Of a DNA stretch of 64,000 nt, positions 20,561 through 32,975 are shown one piece after another. Positions within the stretch are counted from its first letter, which is position 1. The number at the start of each line of letters is the position of its first letter. The stretch comes from Apostichopus japonicus. Lineage: Eukaryota; Echinodermata; Holothuroidea; Aspidochirotida; Stichopodidae. The stretch lies in NCBI RefSeq assembly GCF_037975245.1, contig NC_092576.1:12391111-12455110 (forward strand). The letters are read 5' to 3'. A program made the position numbers and the translations under genes. A model generated the notes under the pieces. It saw only the letters and a list, made by a program, of their open reading frames with translations. It was not told the DNA's origin and did no database searches.

Positions 20561-21890
20561 CAGTAAGACTATTAGAAACATTGATAGGTTATTTATTTTT
20601 TACTTTTGGCTGATGTTAATATTGTTTATTCTGTTTCTTATTTCTCTGCTCGAGTATCTCTGATATATTCAAACAATTCTACCTAGGTGTTAATACCTTT
20701 AACTTAAAAACTAAACAATTTGCCCTTTTTATCCTGATATTTACGAATTTTTAAAAAAGTTTATTTTTGTTGATCAGATCAAACAGTTTGTTTATGTAGA
20801 TTGTGTAGAATTCTTTGCAAAAGCAAAACAAGGATTGGTGTACTGTATTAACTATATGCATGGTATGTACAGCTTTAAATGAATTTTAGCATAAAAGTGC
20901 CTTATTCCTTATTTTGTCAAAGTCTGGAAACAGCCCCCTGCACAGCTCGGGTTATTCAAAAGTCTGAATACATTTCAAAGCTAGTATTTTGGCACGAACA
21001 CTCTAAAGGGAAAATAAAACTTGGTGTCTTCTTTGGAACTCACACCATCACCCGAAATTCAAATGAAGATGTCTCAACAATTGGAAGTTTTTGAACTTAA
21101 CACTTCTAACACATCAAGATTCTATCATGGAGTCCTACCAAAACTGAACCAATATGAAGGCCAAATGGAGAAGAAAAATTAATTTCTCTGGAAAGAATGA
21201 AAAAGTCTTTGTCCCAGTGTAAAAGCCCAGTGGTGTTTAATACACTATGAAATCAGTGGAAGTTCACTTTAAAGTGACAGTTTGGGATAAAATTACCAAA
21301 ACACTTTCACATATCTTAAGGTAAAAAATTTGTGGCGAAATAAATTGAAATAAATTTCATAAAGTGAAATTCGCGGTCGAAATAAGATGATACTTGCCAA
21401 ATTTCTTTTTAATTTCACGAGGCTGAATATTTCAAACTTTCTTCACAATCACCGACATATCCAAAGAATATTTGCAGTGACACTTTTGTTTGCGCCGGGG
21501 TGATATTGAGGGCGCTATACTGGAATTTTTAATACCGCAACTGAACTATAGCTGCAATAATTTGTTTGCAGTTTTTACAAAATATATTTTTTCTACATAT
21601 ATCACAAGATATGGACCATATCAGCTGGAAATACTTTGCAACATTTTGGTATTTCAAGTCAAGAATCTATGTCCCATCAATCTGTTTATTTTATTGTCTT
21701 TCTGTGTTTATGATTAGTTGTATGCACCACCTTAACCTCAAAAAAGGAGTTGGTGGTTATCTTTGAGAAACGTGGCAATTTGGCCAAGCACTCAATCAGA
21801 TGAACCTGGTTATCAGGCTAAGTGTAACCAGGGAACTTCTATTCGAATTCCTGGTTTAAGAGTTAACTGATAAGTAACATTATTTCATGT
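20561..21890. other. AT-rich intergenic stretch
   Basis: Only short open frames without family resemblance were seen. No RNA gene or transposon ends were recognised. Confidence 0.5.
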
Positions 21891-22604
21891 ATTTTGTTAT
21901 GTACTTTTATGTTATTTTTTATGTTATGTTATGCTATGTTCAGTTATGTTATCTTTTCTTATGCCCAACTATATTATGTTGTGTAATGTTTTGCTATGTT
22001 ATTGTATGTTATGCTCAACTATGTTGTTATATTGTGTTATGTTATCTTATGCTCAATTATGTTATGCTCTGTTATAGTATCTTATCTTATGATCAACTGT
22101 GGTATGGTATGCTATGCTATGTTATGGTATCTTATCTTATGATCAACTGTGGTATGTTATGCTATGGTATGCTATGCTATGTTATGTTATATATTGTTAT
22201 GATCAACTATGGTATGTTATGTTATGCTATGCTATCTTATCTTATGATCAACTATTGTATATTAAGGTATGCTATGCTATGCTATGCTATATTATCTTAT
22301 GATCAACTATGGTATGTTATGCTATATTATCTTATCTTATCTTATGATCAACTATTGTATGCAATGCTATTTTATCTTATGATCAACTATTGTATGTTAT
22401 GTTCATCGACCGGTAGATTTGCAAGACAATCCTCTAGCCCGAATAGGATGAAAAGGAAAAAAATTTACATCTTGAAAATGCAGCTGATAGGAGTTTGGTT
22501 ATAGTTTGATGATAAGTGTATTAATGAATATTTGAATTACCATCAACTATGGTATGCTATGCTATGGTATGTTATCTTATCTTATGTTCAACTATGGTAT
22601 GTTT
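21891..22604 (+). repeat. Pentanucleotide array (ATGTT/ATGCT/ATCTT)n, interrupted
   Basis: Hundreds of bases of TTATGCTATG-type repeats carry a higher-order unit marked by TTATGATCAACTATGGTATG. The array is broken at 22406-22538 by a copy of SLC37A4 3' flank and resumes to about 22604. The 205-codon frame through it is a by-product. Confidence 0.9.
22406..22538 (+). repeat. Copy of SLC37A4 3' flanking segment
   Basis: It matches 17767-17908 nearly base for base at the start (CGACCGGTAGATTTGCAAGA) and in order to AATATTTGAAT. It is embedded in the pentanucleotide array. Confidence 0.85.
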
Positions 22605-22940
22605 TGTCATATTTTCGATTCAATATGTTAACTCTCATTTTGTTAGCCATGGCTAAAATTGGCGGTATGCGCCATTTCCTAAAAGCAGTTTGGCAGTTGC
22701 AAGCTGGGTTTTTCCAAGCTCTTGTCTAACTGTCCAGATACTCTGGTACAGTTAACCCAGACTTGACATATAAATTGTGTGTGATTTCGAAAAGTTGGGT
22801 ATTGTGTGAACAGTTATTTGATATCTTGTAATATGTTATTTGATCTTCATTATTTTTATGTGGTAACTCTTTAATTTTAATTTTTCGTTCTTGTCTCTTC
22901 TTCGGATCAATTTGTATTCTTGTGGAATCATATTTGATGA

Positions 22941-23236
22941 TATCTTAGACGGAATGAATTTTATGGTTTTTATTAGGTTTTTTTCTATTATGTTTTCTAT
23001 TATGTTTTTTCTATTATGTTATTATACACCATATGTACGTGTTGTTGTTTTGGCAACTTGTGGGGGGCAATGGATTCATTGTTTATTTAGTGTGAGTCCT
23101 TTTGTTTTCCGATGATTTAAAGTGAACTGGGGAGAAGCATGAGTGATTGAACCTAAATTATAGTTTAATATGAAAGATACAGAGTGAGTGTTTCATACTT
23201 AAGCTAAAAAAGAGGCTGAATGGTTGTTACTGGTGA
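22941..23236 (+). repeat. Diverged local duplicate (copy 1)
   Basis: Landmarks TATCTTAGACGGAATGAATT, TTGTTTATTTAGTGTGAG, TTGTTTTCCGATGAT and GAGTGTTTCATACTTAAGCT recur in the same order at 26561-26816. It is an old segmental copy of unknown origin. Confidence 0.75.
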
Positions 23237-23621
23237 GATTGGGTGGAGACAAGTGGGTAGATTTTACTTTCTCATTATCATACATCTCACATATCATATG
23301 ACACCTTTAAGATTTCAAACCCGCCGGCTTTGACATGCTATGTGTGTGTGTTATTTTAAATATTTTTGTCAGTGTGCCTTACAATTATCATTGTGTGGTA
23401 TCTTTGTAGCTTATTTACATTGGAAAGCAAATCTCAAGAGTAACTGAATACCACTTCTGTCTGTAGTTAACTGCATAGAAAAAGAAAGAAGTTAAGTGTG
23501 AAGGTGTTGCTGTGGTGGAGTAAGCCTTGCTCATATACTGATCGTATCTATCATGTTTTGATAAATTTCAACATGAATTATTTTATTACCCATTTTGTCT
23601 CTCGAGCGGATCTCACCGTAT

Positions 23622-23662
23622 ATATGTATTTCTATATGTATATCTATGTATATATATATATA

Positions 23663-23705
<43 letters not shown>

Positions 23706-23790
23706 GTATTATATATATTTATATATATATGTATTATATGTATATATATGTTTATGTTTATATATGTATCTCAAATATACATATTGTATA
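23622..23790. repeat. (TATATG)n/(TA)n microsatellite
   Basis: A TA-rich simple repeat runs through this interval. Three overlapping open frames through it are low-complexity Tyr/Ile/Met artefacts. Confidence 0.9.
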
Positions 23791-24168
23791 TCATTATTAA
23801 TACAACTGTCTGCTATTAAATTATGCAGCCTCTGGGATCACCATTCATCCCAGTTAATAAAATGCAAAGAAGAAGTCAAAATAAAATGGCCACTCATATG
23901 CAAGCTTCAAAAAATGTATTTTACTGCCAAACTTCGAAGGATTTTGTTTGTTTTCACTAAGACAGTGAATTCTCTAACCATTCTACACCCCTCCGTACAC
24001 ATATCTGACTCTTTTGTTTTAATAAGTAACGTTTCGTTTCATATGCAGTGTCTCTTACAATACGATTTTCATAAGATTATTTATCTTAATATAATGTATT
24101 CAAATATAGGATGTGGTCAATATGTGGTTATGACTTGTAAACCTTTGCAATCGGTGCCCTTTCTCCCC

Positions 24169-24384
24169 TTCTATTGTTTTTTTTTTCCTCTTCGCATCAT
24201 TCAAATATCTCTGGATCATGATGTCTCAATAAAATAAAGTTTCCATAGCTAAAAGTGAATCTTTCATTTTTCCACTTTTCTATTGTTTTTTGTTTCTCTT
24301 CGCATCGGTCAAATATCTATGGATCATGATGTCTCAATAAAATTAAAGTTTCCATAGATAAAAGTGAATCTCTCATTTTTCCAG
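24169..24384 (+). repeat. 108-bp tandem dimer
   Basis: Two near-identical units (from 24169 and 24278) share TTCTATTGTTTT, CTCTTCGCATC, GGATCATGATGTCTCAATAA and AAAAGTGAATC. It is a recent local duplication. Confidence 0.85.
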
Positions 24385-24898
24385 TTTCTGTATGAATTTA
24401 ATGAATGATTTGTAAAACTTATTTCTGTGGTTGAGCCGGAAAAAAAAGGAGTGTGGTGATTTGTTTCAATTTTTTGAAGGGAGGTAAACTTTTCAGCTTT
24501 TAGGGAGCGAAACGCTTCGACAAGCCCCCACGGGTGTGGGGGGGGGTTAGTTTTGCTGTTCATATCATTTGTGTTATTTTGTGCAATTTGTTCTATGTAA
24601 TGTAGCAGCAAAAAAAATAAACGAAACTTGTTATGAATCTCAGAGGGGTTGGTGGGGTAGGGAGGGGGCGGGTTGTTGGAAACCTATCGAAGGAACTACA
24701 TCGTGATAACATTGGAGGAGGGGGGATGAAATTTCTGAATTTGATACCGATTTAGGGGTTGCATCGAATGAAACTGGGAGGTGGTTTCTGATTTTGGCTA
24801 GAAAATGGCTGCTGACTGATATATACACCATGTTACAAAAAAGAGGTCAATAATATAAATCGATACCAACTAAGTAACTCTATATAGTCTAACTTTTA

Positions 24899-24919
24899 AA
24901 GTATATATATATATATATT

Positions 24920-24953
<34 letters not shown>
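24899..24953. repeat. (TA)n microsatellite
   Basis: Two TA runs are separated by a short TTCAATA. The sequence is self-complementary simple repeat. Confidence 0.9.
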
Positions 24954-24954
<1 letters not shown>

Positions 24955-25764
24955 ACTTGTATGCTTGCCTGAAGGGGAAAAACAGTATCTTTACTTCGTA
25001 ATATCTTTGTACGTGACTACTTCTCTTCGCTTTTCCTTTTGGACTCTTTCAAATTATTTGACCAGAAAATAAGATATGAGTAAGAAAGAAAGGATATACT
25101 CTGATCATTATGACAAGGGATAAATTAACATCCTCCGTAAATAAAGATAAGTCTGTCCGGTGTTTTCGCCGGAAAATCGTCGGAAGTTTTTGTTAAGTTT
25201 GAAATTCGTCATTTTATCGGTTACTCATTTCTGATAGAAATTGTGCAAATTAACTGCTGCAGTACTGTGATATAGTTTGCCACGTATAAACTTGTCCAGC
25301 AACTATAGTGTATGTTGTACAATCCTTCCTACTTGGAGAATTTATTTGTTTGCTCATTTTAAACGGTACCGCTCCGTACTAGCCAGTGAGGGAGATCCCC
25401 TTGACGTATTTGTTTTGTCATGCGCATGATCTGCGCATGATCCCAGGTTGCGACGCCGACGCGGCTAGTCTTAGTGTCTCATTACTTGAAATCGTCTCCT
25501 GAAAAGTTATGACGGTACAATTGTATATAGGCCTGTATCCTATCAGTGAGTATTACATTCTTGGAAAATGTACTTGTCCGAGTTGTATATAGTGATTTAA
25601 AAAGGAAGTGAAAACAAAGCCGGAAGGAAGAGAGGATAATATAAAACCAACATTAACAGCCACCAAATATGGAACCTGTCATTGTGTGGTCACCGTCAAA
25701 TTGTGCAGTATATCACGAGTCCCATAGAAAAATTGACTTGATCTTTACTATGGATTCCTTTATA
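24954..25764. other. Intergenic stretch
   Basis: No gene was recognised. The segment around 25157-25205 (GTCCGGTGTT, ATCGTCGGAAGTT) resembles 27303-27350, and 25688-25760 resembles 27163-27240. These are further scattered pieces of the local duplication. Confidence 0.5.
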
Positions 25765-26121
25765 CAGTGGCGTAGGAAGGTACGTTTGAGTGGGGGGGGG
25801 GGGGGGCTGAAGACTGATGGCCGGCCTGGGGAGGGGTGTCCCCTGAATGAATTTCTTTTGCATTTCCAGGTAACCTCAGATGCAATTTGGTGCAATATAG
25901 CACACTTCAACACCCACTCCATTTTGTAAAGAATTTTGCATTTTCACCTGGCCTTAGATGCAATTTGGTGCTTCAAATGAGATTTTTTTCTCATTTGGAA
26001 ATGAAAAAGGGGTTTTCTGACTTGCGGAGCGGGGGGGGGGGGGGGCGGAACGATACTTCCGCCCCCCATATTTTTCACTGGGGGGCTGGCGCCCCCCAGC
26101 CCCCCGGTTCCTACGCCCTTG
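25765..26121 (+). mobile_element. hAT MITE A with exact 8-bp target duplication
   Basis: It is 357 bp long. The ends CAGTGGCGTAGGAA and CAAGGGCGTAGGAACC (the second read inward from 26121) form the TIRs. Target duplication cctttata is exact at 25757-25764 and 26122-26129. The interior has G runs near both ends. It is non-coding. Confidence 0.92.
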
Positions 26122-26560
26122 CCTTTATATATTCACCCCACTAAGGAATTCGCCTTCTACTACCCTTTCCACTGAGTAGTCCCAGTATCAGATTTCGCCA
26201 ATGGTAAAGTATTATTAGTTATATTATTTTAAGCTACAATGGAAAGCTAGGGATCGAAGCTGTATAAATTCAGAAATCTGCAATATTTTGATACGTTTAA
26301 ACAAGAAGTTGTGACACCATAGCCCCCTCCCTGACCCCCGCCCCCGTAATACGGAAAAGATCAATGTTAACCAAGTTTGTCATCAAACTTGATGTTCTTG
26401 CTATTAAGCTAAACATTTACTGCTTACTTAGCCTTTACACTTGTGTACAGAGTAAATGGGACACCCAACAAATGGAAACAACATGGCGCCCAAAGTTAAG
26501 TTGTCGCAACTCTCAGTACCAAGGAACTCTAATCTATACTCGACATGTTTTTTTTTTTTA

Positions 26561-26816
26561 TATCTTAGATGGAATGAATTTTATTATCTCTACTATATGT
26601 ATTATTATAATCCATACTAATTTCTGTTTGGACAACTTTTAGGGGTGGGGGGGGGGGTTGATTTATTGTTTATTTAGTGTAAGTTCTTTTTGTTTTCCGA
26701 TGATATATGGTGATTTGGGAGAATAATGGGTGATTGGATCTTTATGATAGTTTAAGATACATAATGAGTGTTTCACACTTAAGCTAATTGAGGCTGAATA
26801 GTTTGTACCTAATGAG
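26561..26816 (+). repeat. Diverged local duplicate (copy 2)
   Basis: This is the partner of 22941-23236; the shared landmarks are given there. It is followed by MITE B. Confidence 0.75.
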
Positions 26817-26850
26817 AACCAAGATAGAACTTGTGACTGTGTGTGGTTAC

Positions 26851-27162
26851 CAAGGGCGTAGGAACCGGGGGGCTGGGGGGGGGGGGGGGCTGGCGCTCCC
26901 CCAGTGAAAAGTATGGGGGCGGAAGTATCATTCCGCCCCCCGCTCCGCAAGTCAGAAAACCCCTTTTTCATTTCCAAATGAGAAAAAAATCTCATTTGGA
27001 GCACCAAATTGCATCTAAGGCCAGGTGAAAATGCAAAATTATTTACAAAATGGAGTGGGTGTTGAAGTGTGCTATATTGCACCCCCTTAGACCCCTCCCC
27101 CAGGCCGGCCGTCAGTCTTCAGCCCCCCCCCCCCCACTCAAAAGTACCTTTCTACGCCACTG
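26851..27162 (-). mobile_element. hAT MITE B, inverted relative to A, exact 8-bp target duplication
   Basis: It is 312 bp long, with the same family and interior as MITE A but in opposite orientation. Target duplication gtggttac is exact at 26843-26850 and 27163-27170. Together A and B could pair as a long hairpin if co-transcribed. Confidence 0.92.
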
Positions 27163-27780
27163 GTGGTTACTGTCAAATGTGTATCACGAATCCCTTATAT
27201 AGGAATATGGAATTGATCTATAATACACATGGTCTTTGTATGGTAACCGGGTAACTTGTGCATAAATACACAGCAAATAGAAAACTATCTTGTCACCTTT
27301 ACAGTCCGGTGTTAAAAAAGAAAACTTGGAGATCGTCGGAAGTTATTAATTTTGACGGGGTTTACCAAAAGGAAATCGGGACTTTGATGGGGGGGGGGGC
27401 TGTCCTTTCTCCAGGAAAATATCTTAGTAATACAATATAATTCGCGACCTCGTGAACGAAATCATTCTCTTTTTGTAAGTTTTGTTGTTGTTGATATTCC
27501 ATTTACCAGTTTTGCACACGTTATTTTGGTGCAGTTTGTTGAATTTGTATGCATATTAATGAGTTAGTTTGCATGAGTATTTCAAGTATATTTCTCTCTC
27601 ATTTTTCTCAAAAAAATAATTAAAAATTACGTTATTTTAGTTAGTATCTATAAGTTCGGTTGTTTTGGTATTTCGTGCCCAGTTTCTTTCTTGGGTAACT
27701 TTTCTCATTAAAAAAAAAGTATCTTTTCCCTTTCGTCATAATCACATGGGTACAGTGTCGATGTAAGGGGAGTGGAGTTG

Positions 27781-28053
27781 ACAGGCGCATATCCAAGGGG
27801 GGGGGGGGAAGGGGGCGACCGCCCCCCCCTTGAGCATAGTTTTTTAAATAATATTGCTAGTAATTTCAAAATAGAAAATGCTTAGATGCAACTTACAAGG
27901 CCTGGGAAGTGTAATTTCCAGCGATCTGGGAGGCATTTTCGGCCAAAATATTCTTCTACGCTTCGCGCCAATTTATGGTGGCGCTAGGCTTAGATAGTTT
28001 GCCTACACAGGCTTCGCCCCTCCTTTGGCAATTTCCTCGCTACGCGCCTGACA
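27781..28053. mobile_element. hAT-like element without clean target duplication
   Basis: The left end CAGGCGCATATCCAAGGGGG and the right end, reverse complement CAGGCGCGTAGCGAGG, give a short TIR. Flanking bases match at only five of eight positions. Sequence just outside both ends (GTCGATGTAAGGGGAG near 27758 and TCTCGATGTAAGGGGAG near 28160) is a diverged direct repeat. Confidence 0.55.
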
Positions 28054-28199
28054 GTGGAACAAGTTGTTTAGTCTTCGTATCCAAGCCTATTCCCTTTCGA
28101 AAGGACTATATGATACCCACACTCGACCATACACTGCCGTGATCACATCCTTACAGTCTCGATGTAAGGGGAGAGTGGTTGCGATTGGATAACTCGTTT

Positions 28200-30136
28200 G
28201 GCGTTTGCGCCTATAATGTCTTTGCGACTTTTGTTACTTAATCGAATTTATAAATATTACATTTCATTTTACCTACACAGGCTTTTTGCAGTGGATAAGC
28301 AGGTTGCTAACATATATATATCTCATAGATTTTCATTGTGAACACATTTACACGACCTATAACACTTCTAGACAGATTTAAATTCAGAGCAACAACCAAA
28401 AAACACACACAAAATGATTGAAATTCATATCCCATCAGAGTTATTCAGTATATGATTTACTTCAAGGTAACTATAGTCGAGTTTTCATCCAAAAATCAAT
28501 GGCACTTAAAAGTTAAAACTTTAATGTTTTTCTTCTTCAAAACTTAGCTATTTCTTCATGTATGAGTATAACTCTGACGTAACATCATCATCGAAGAAAT
28601 CTTGAACAGGATAACAAAAGTTATTATAAAACTTGCTCAGAGTATAATTTTCATTGACGAATGAACAAACAAGGAGAAAACAAATCAGAGATGCATGGTA
28701 TGATAGTTTGATAGAATTCAACCCAATAATGAATAACATACTTAATAATTAATATTGTTAAAATTGACGAACTATAGACGCAAAAGTCCACGGTATCGTA
28801 AAAAATACAAAACATCACTTTCTATATATAAGTGTTCCTACTTCTGTAGAATTTACATCACGAGCTTGAATGTAAACATAAACTAGAAAAACGTGATCTA
28901 TGATATAGCAATTCTACGCCCCCCTCAACCCCCCCACCCATTCAATCATATTTTCCTTGCTTCATGTATTAAAGCCAATATAAATAACAAATATTTATTT
29001 AAAGGAAAGGGAGTACAAAGACCTATCGAATATGAAAATGAAAACAACATGTGATAAAACCATTTAGAAATATTTGTATAAATAGTAAGTAAGATTCTTT
29101 CAAGGTTAACACATAAAATGAATATAAAACAATGACTGAAATGATATTAAAAGGTTCTATATATGATCAGACTGGATAAATATTGCAAGCACGATAAATG
29201 ACGGAATTCCTGTATGTACGATTTGAATTAGATGTGTCGGCAAAGATACACGGATATCTGAGGTTTAGGGTTGCATCGGGTCTCCTCAGCTTTAAAGGTA
29301 TGCTGTATTGGCCCCAAATATGCTAGATATTCAAATATGGTCACCTCTGGTCAACATTCTTAAACTGTTTTCATTTCAACCCTTGAGAGGCTACTAAAAA
29401 GAGCTTATAGCTACAAAGAACATTAACGTTCATTTTGCCAACTGAATGTGATAAACACTACCCCCCCCCCCCTCCTCCAGACGCCTTGTCAAGGGAAATC
29501 TTTTGTGAAACTGAAATACAGACACGTCCCCCCTACCGATCTTACACCCCCCCCCCCATCCGCTTCATGTAATGTTAAAGCTAACCTGGTTCTGTTAATT
29601 TTCGACACAAAACCACCATCATCCAAGTACGTGTATACCATCATATTTAAATTTAAGTAATTCTTTGTTTCATTAAAACAAAAATCAAGATAGTAAATTA
29701 CCATGATGTACAAACTGACATTTACAGTAAAATCAGTGTTCGGAATACTTCACCAGTATCAACAGAAAATGTAATGCACGTTCTAACTTAATAGGTCATA
29801 TCAATATTTAAAAAAAAATTAAAATTGCTCTTGGCGACCTCCAACATTATCTGATTTCATTTTCTCATGTTTTTCTTCTCGTCTTTGATCTCATGTTTGT
29901 TATAGTTTAAATATTTTATTTCCTTCTTTGATATATCATTCTTCCTGCCACTGTTTATTATCTTAATTACTAATTAGTCACGTGTCGATATTTCTTGTGA
30001 TATCAACGTAAATGACTACAATCGGTAATTGGTATTCAGTGTCACGTACATGAGTAGCGATTAGGAAATCATGACGTCATCTTAAAACCGTAATGATGTT
30101 TTCCCTGAGTTCCGCATTGTACATCAATTACATACG
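28200..30136. other. Intergenic stretch before the GPCR
   Basis: AT-rich, with C runs at 28918-28940, 29460-29472 and 29547-29561. No gene was recognised. The part near 29900-30136 is the probable 3' UTR of the minus-strand GPCR. Confidence 0.5.
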
Positions 30137-31183
30137 TCACAATCTGGTTTCCATCACGTGATATAGATTAAAAGCTGGATTTGCGATTCCTTGCTCTGCT
30201 TCAGAGTCGAATTGGTTGAGTCTCGGTCTCTCGTTTCCCATTTCGTCTGAACTGGCATAATCAACCTCAACCGGCGTTTCGTTGGTGTTTTTATTTCTGT
30301 CAATCTTGGCGTTCCTTGTAGAGAATTTCCGAAGTATACCGCCACCGAAAACAATCGGGTCAAGAATAAATGGCAATAACTGGAGGTGAAACATATGACT
30401 TGGAATGAGAGAGTTCGATTGTAAAAGATGAATATAAACTGGGTTAGTATGTGTAATAATGCGAAGGATTAACAATGGTAGAGAGCAGATGATTAATAAC
30501 AGAGAAACGCCTGAGTATCCCCGAATAATAATTCTAGTTTGCTGCCACAATATCTTCGTCTCCGTGTACCAATCTACATTCCTCAGCGATTTCCTTAATA
30601 TTCTCCCCAAATTTCCATTCGATCTAACAGCTGCTACGTTAAGTAAACCTAACACCGCGTACATCGTCAAGGGTAAAATAACCGTCAGGGCGAGATTTTC
30701 ATAGCCCGTAACGTGTATGTTGCTGGTGCCATAACCGTAAACCACTGTACCGAGCATCGCCGCGGTGAAACCGACCGCGAAATTGTCTGCCATACGTCGT
30801 CTATCGCGCTGTTGCAACATATATTTCTTCGATGTGGAGAATAACCGGTCCAGAAGAACGTTCGAGACGATGACGAATTCGAAAGCTCGGAAGACGAGAG
30901 AGATGGTGGCGATGAGTTCGTTTTTCAGGCTGAAATCCAAGAATGTCAATATGAAGAGAGAGGCGGTGTAGAGTAGGCCAAGGTTCATCATAGCGAAACC
31001 GACACGAAGTGGTAAAATACCGAACATTCGATTACGGTATTGGAAAGATGATACCGCGATGTTGGTCGCCATGCCGATCGTACATAGTGCTAACCGAGTG
31101 TACAAGCAAATATTATCTTGACATATGAAATTCGTATGAGATGATGGCGGCACAGTGTTATTAACGAACCACTTTATAGCCAT
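30137..31183 (-). CDS. Intronless orphan rhodopsin-like GPCR (class A, divergent)
   Basis: This is a single-exon seven-helix receptor of 348 residues. Approximate helices are 27-48, 57-82, 88-112, 134-152, 161-186, 222-245 and 262-284. Class A landmarks survive in altered form: Asn41 in helix 1; LDRLF (111-115) in place of DRY; Pro171 in helix 5; CSLP (233-236) in place of CWxP; and DPIVF (275-279) in place of NPxxY. An N-glycosylation site (NNT, 8-10) lies on the short outer N-terminus. The basic run QRDRRR (125-130) fits the second inner loop. The 64-residue tail is hydrophilic and acidic. The ATG sits in a strong context (AAAATGG). AATAAA signals occur 180-220 bases past the stop on this strand. 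No ligand or named subfamily is recognisable. Intact length and clean reading frame argue for a working gene. Confidence 0.85.
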   Translation of the reverse strand: MAIKWFVNNTVPPSSHTNFICQDNICLYTRLALCTIGMATNIAVSSFQYRNRMFGILPLRVGFAMMNLGLLYTASLFILTFLDFSLKNELIATISLVFRAFEFVIVSNVLLDRLFSTSKKYMLQQRDRRRMADNFAVGFTAAMLGTVVYGYGTSNIHVTGYENLALTVILPLTMYAVLGLLNVAAVRSNGNLGRILRKSLRNVDWYTETKILWQQTRIIIRGYSGVSLLLIICSLPLLILRIITHTNPVYIHLLQSNSLIPSHMFHLQLLPFILDPIVFGGGILRKFSTRNAKIDRNKNTNETPVEVDYASSDEMGNERPRLNQFDSEAEQGIANPAFNLYHVMETRL

Positions 31184-32967
31184 TTTTTATATATTTTTTT
31201 TGTTACAGATGGAAACTGATATTTATTAAATGGCTTATCAATCTCATTAACATCTTTGGACGTTGATACGACGTCCCCATATGCTATGTGAAGTTTCTTT
31301 GTCCGATGGGAAAGCTGGCAAAACTGTTCAATTTAGCTCCCTGTGAGTCCTTTAATAATGATTATTTCATAATACATATGCAGTACATCAAAGTACACAC
31401 CCAGAGGCCCCCTCTCTCTCTCTTACGTAGCACGTTATAAGTTCATTAAAACAAATAATATCTTTTCTCGTTTAATTAAAACTTACGGAAAGAGTCTTGA
31501 GCATAAGCAAGAATCGATTTCTATGATTGAAAGAAATCAACAGGTCTATACCATACTCACGAGAATGCTACATATAGATTAAAGAAAAAAATTGCAAAAA
31601 CAATAATGAAGAGTTTCTGTTGATCTTACTCCTTGCGGGAAATGCTGGAAGTGACGACATCCATATGTATACACACCGTAGGAATCTCTTGTATAGAACG
31701 TAGGTATTTCCATCTGTACATGGGTTAAAGTGCACGCGTTAAACAAACAGGCTATTATATCACTCCAGCAATAGTACCCATGCATGCCGAGCACAATGAT
31801 AGGCTATAGTATAGGTTCTCCTTTCACTTTTCTCTTCTTAATATCCGTACAGTCACGTGTGAATCCTTCCGGCACGGAAAACTTTCCAGTTTTTTTTCCA
31901 CAGAATGAATGAATTGATGCATGATTACAACCGAGCGTGGTCACGAGTATACAAGCAAACTTCACTTTGGTATATGAGTATACCAGCGCGCGAGTACCAG
32001 TTTCTCTAAAGTATACCCAGAAATATGAGTACAACATTCATGAGATTGAGTACGAGAGTATAGGCCTATACAGGCAAGCTATAGCTAGGCTATATATTAG
32101 CTTGTCATATATGAGTACTCCGAATTTGGACTCGCTATACACGTCTCCCATAGTAGGCTATATATATATGATCAACTCTAATTATTTTTAATGACACAGT
32201 TGACTTTCTGCGCCTAACGTAAACCATGGAGCTATAAACAGATAGCTCCATGCATAAACTGGACTAACCATCGGACACTATACTACTAGACTATACGCTA
32301 TACGGTAGGCTACTTCTGTACACGTAGGTATTACTTAACCTTCACATACCGAAACGAAAGAAGCTACTTATCTTCAATGAAGGGTGTTTTTTCTTCGCCA
32401 GTGTAGGGTCAATCAACACAAGAATAACAAAAAATAATACAAAAGTAAAAACACTTAATCGCATTAACTAGTCATCACACTGTTTTACACATGCGGGTAT
32501 ATATTCTGCAAACGATATGAGTAACACGATACGTAATATATATATATATATGCATTGTGCGATAGTCTATATGCAACATGTTAAGAACTTTACAAACGTG
32601 TTAGTTGAAATTGGGAGCATGAGCTCGCATGCATGAAACAAATCACATTTATTTTCAATTTTAACAACGTTGCTAGAATTAGATTACATAACTCCGTGAC
32701 TTGTTGGATCATTACTGATGGGGTTAATCAATTAGGTAGGTTCGGTGCAGTAACAAGGGACATTTAAGGGTCAAGGGGCTCCAAGGGAGGGGGGGGGGAT
32801 GGGTCCAATGTCAAGGGGGTTTCTGTGAACACTTACAAAAAGTGCTCATTTTGGATTGTGCCTCTAAATGATAAGAAAAAGGATGGGGTAAGGTCGCGGG
32901 CGGCGTTTGGGGGTGGGGGGGGGGGGGTGGGTGGGCGTTGAAATAAATATATGGTACATTAGGGCAC
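31184..32967. other. Upstream flank of the GPCR
   Basis: AT-rich with repeated TATAGGCCTATA and GAGTAC phrases (about 31940-32160), and G runs at 32790-32940. No coding exon was recognised on either strand. Confidence 0.45.
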
Positions 32968-32975
32968 ATGTTGAT

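Noticed and set aside
21887-22504. 205-codon open frame rich in Tyr, Met, Leu and Cys
   Set aside because: It is a stop-free reading of the ATGTT/ATGCT pentanucleotide array and has no domain.
23498-24237. Overlapping 100-, 74- and 181-codon frames
   Set aside because: Their starts lie in (TATATG)n sequence, and the 3' part of the longest frame shows no domain or splice logic.
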